A stretch of DNA of 35,734 bases, taken from assembly GCA_019912545.1 (NCBI GenBank), contig JAIOIK010000142.1, positions 1-35,734 of the forward strand, in the 5' to 3' direction. Positions 35,110 to 35,734 of this stretch are shown piece after piece. Under the pieces are notes generated by a model. It saw only the letters and a list, made by a program, of their open reading frames with translations, made no database searches and had not been told where the DNA came from. The position numbers were made by a program, and so were the translations under genes. The DNA is from Ignavibacteria bacterium (GTDB lineage: Bacteria > Bacteroidota > Ignavibacteria > Tepidaquicellales > OLB5). Within the stretch, counting starts at the first letter, position 1. Every line of letters begins with the position of its first letter.

Positions 35110-35721
35110 ATGACAAAAATATTAATAATTTTCCTTTTTATTATTTCATTCAGCGTAATTTATGCTCAAACCGAACAAGACAATTTTGAAAAATTACGAA
35201 TTGAAAGAATTGAAAAAAAAGTGAAAGTCATGAAATCTGATAATAATATTAAAGATTATTTTGATAAGCAGGGTTTTCATATAAAAAGAGAATATTATGA
35301 TAATAACAATAATATCTCTTCACACAGTTTTATCAAACATCTCGATAATGGCGATTTAAGTGTAGAAATGGATTTAGGACCAGAAGGCAAATTTACAACT
35401 ACAGGCAGTCAAGCTCTATATTACGTGACATATTTTGATCCTTATAATCTTATTGATAATGTTGTAATGACTTTTGATGCAAAATCCAGATTAATTGAGG
35501 AAAGAATTTCAGGTAATGACGGCGAAATTAATGAAATAGAAAAATATTTTTACGATAATGATGAAGATAAATTTAACAGGTCAGAAACATATTCTGATAA
35601 TAAATTAGTTGGTAAGACAATTTACTATTATAATGAATTACGCCTTTTGATTAAGATAGAATATTTATGGCTTTATAACAATGAAATGACCATTACTAAC
35701 TATTCATATGAATTTTATTAA
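35110..35721 (+). CDS. Secreted protein with YD-like repeats, related in style to its neighbour
   Basis: 203 residues. The signal peptide is M-T-K-I-L-I-I-F-L-F-I-I-S-F to about residue 20 (ends I-Y-A-Q). The body carries Tyr-rich repeats (E-Y-Y-D-N-N-N-N, K-Y-F-Y-D-N-D-E-D, T-I-Y-Y-Y-N-E-L-R-L-L-I-K-I-E-Y), the same pattern as the gene before it, so the two may be distant paralogues. No family recognised. It ends 13 bases before the window does. Confidence 0.62.
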   Translation: MTKILIIFLFIISFSVIYAQTEQDNFEKLRIERIEKKVKVMKSDNNIKDYFDKQGFHIKREYYDNNNNISSHSFIKHLDNGDLSVEMDLGPEGKFTTTGSQALYYVTYFDPYNLIDNVVMTFDAKSRLIEERISGNDGEINEIEKYFYDNDEDKFNRSETYSDNKLVGKTIYYYNELRLLIKIEYLWLYNNEMTITNYSYEFY

Positions 35722-35734
35722 TAATCTACTAAAA

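Noticed and set aside
1-35734. CRISPR array, rRNA operon, insertion sequence with transposase, phage genes
   Set aside because: No regularly spaced repeats, rRNA blocks, transposase, integrase or phage structural gene were recognised.

Overview
The window looks like a piece of an Ignavibacteria (Bacteroidota/Chlorobi group) chromosome. The evidence is: two secreted proteins ending in the type IX secretion (T9SS) sorting domain with the N-Y-P-N-P-F-N-P signature typical of Ignavibacteria; mostly weak or absent Shine-Dalgarno sequences; low GC with AT-rich spacers; and a Bacteroidota-type -7 element (TAATTTTG) before the nitrate reductase operon. The taxon is inferred from the sequence, not from a marker gene.

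Layout. 1-687 is the end of a di-iron Fe-S cluster repair protein (RIC/ScdA/YtfE). 724-5383 holds two secreted T9SS cargo proteins, one a BNR/YCF48-like propeller and the other a PD40 propeller with one c-type heme motif. 5634-5795 is a structured leader RNA ending in a strong intrinsic terminator. It precedes a tightly packed plus-strand operon (5828-10545): CMD-family protein, half-size chromate-type transporter, moaA, moaC, MOSC protein, moeA, mobA. 11044-12315 is a polytopic membrane protein fused to cytochrome c. From 24151 down to 12616 on the minus strand lies a nitrate respiration operon: narC-like diheme cytochrome, narG, narH, narJ, narI, narK, a TDT/SLAC1-type anion transporter, then a DoxX protein and a hemerythrin-like protein. 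24152-25694 has no clear protein gene but carries the nar promoter, two FNR/HcpR-type palindromes, a truncated 5' half of a tRNA-Pro and an imperfect 111-bp direct repeat. 25695-35721 is a plus-strand run of exported proteins: a WD40 protein, a caspase-fold lipoprotein with a DUF2135 domain, an OmpA-family protein, a Fibrobacter-type paralogous-domain protein and several unrecognised small secreted proteins. A decayed T9SS-domain pseudogene lies among them.

How it fits together. The moa/moe/mob genes make the bis-MGD cofactor that NarG needs. NarK and perhaps the TDT protein move nitrate and nitrite across the inner membrane, because this NarG has no Tat signal and so should face the cytoplasm. 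NarC and NarI would feed electrons. RIC and the hemerythrin-like protein fit protection against the nitric oxide that nitrate respiration generates. moaD, moaE, a mogA/moaB gene and a molybdate ABC transporter are not in this window.

Most interesting points: the switch-like leader RNA before the Moco operon; a probable AUU start codon for moaC; a periplasmic barrel-sandwich-like insertion in NarK; paired FNR/HcpR-type sites before narC; the tRNA-Pro fragment fused to a repeat; and the caspase-like/DUF2135 lipoprotein.
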